Positions 20,703-20,713 of a DNA stretch of 20,713 nt are shown piece by piece; position 1 is the stretch's first letter, and every line of letters starts with the position of its first letter. The stretch is from JAEKLB01 sp050249235 (lineage in GTDB: Bacteria > Actinomycetota > Acidimicrobiia > Acidimicrobiales > CADCSY01), in NCBI GenBank assembly GCA_050249235.1, contig JBFWQW010000050.1:1-20713 (forward strand), given 5' to 3'. The notes beneath the pieces are model-generated. The model was not told the origin of the DNA. It made no database searches and was given only the letters and a program-made list of their open reading frames with translations. The translations under genes and the position numbers were made by a program.

Positions 20703-20713
20703 ACCTGCCGGGT

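Noticed and set aside
20640..20713. A tRNA gene at the right edge
   Set aside because: No T-loop consensus, anticodon arm or CCA-compatible acceptor stem can be fitted; the region is better explained as one long imperfect hairpin.

Overview
The window is a GC-rich chromosomal segment from an actinobacterium. The lineage call rests on several actinobacterial hallmarks: two DinB-type mycothiol-transferase-like proteins, a PPOX/F420-type flavin oxidoreductase, an MT0933-type antitoxin-like protein, a SigK/RskA-like sigma/anti-sigma pair, an Ltp2-like thiolase paired with a DUF35 protein, many GTG starts and many probable leaderless genes. An Acidimicrobiia-like relative is my best guess, but no marker in the window proves it. 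I see no rRNA, tRNA, transposase, phage gene or CRISPR array.

Layout. Positions 1-4445 hold the 3' end of a DinB/DUF664 gene, a TPR-LuxR regulator, a small cupin, and a DinB-like (TIGR03086-type) gene followed by a SAM methyltransferase. Positions 4472-5141 hold a VOC-fold protein and a truncated P-loop kinase relic whose stop codon lies inside the VOC promoter. Positions 5365-9538 are an acyl-CoA/steroid-type catabolic cluster: DUF35 OB-fold protein, Ltp2-like thiolase, crotonase and MaoC double-hotdog hydratase. An array of 104-bp tandem repeats lies between the last two. Positions 9618-13086 hold a secreted coiled-coil M15 peptidase, a PPOX-type oxidoreductase, an orphan MT0933-like protein, a metallo-beta-lactamase-fold hydrolase and a small dimeric alpha/beta-barrel protein. 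Positions 13126-15663 (minus strand) hold a TRAM/[4Fe-4S] RNA methyltransferase, an ECF sigma factor and its zinc-binding anti-sigma factor, probably one transcript. Positions 15717-20539 hold ribulose-phosphate 3-epimerase, a large nuclease-helicase fusion, and clpP.

How the parts work together. The 5.4-9.5 kb cluster carries typical steps of side-chain or acyl-CoA degradation: hydration by MaoC or crotonase, then retro-aldol cleavage by the thiolase-like/DUF35 complex. The sigma/anti-sigma pair is translationally coupled through a GTGA overlap. The 1,129-residue fusion combines a Cas4/Dna2-like Fe-S nuclease, a DEDD-type exonuclease-like domain and an Upf1-like SF1 helicase, and is the most mechanistically interesting protein here.

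Two sequence-level patterns stand out. At least six genes carry a -10-like hexamer 6-7 nt before the start codon with no usable Shine-Dalgarno sequence, which points to leaderless transcription. The 104-bp repeats (three near-identical units plus decayed edges) have no coding explanation. No clearly new multi-gene system, such as a defence island, is evident.
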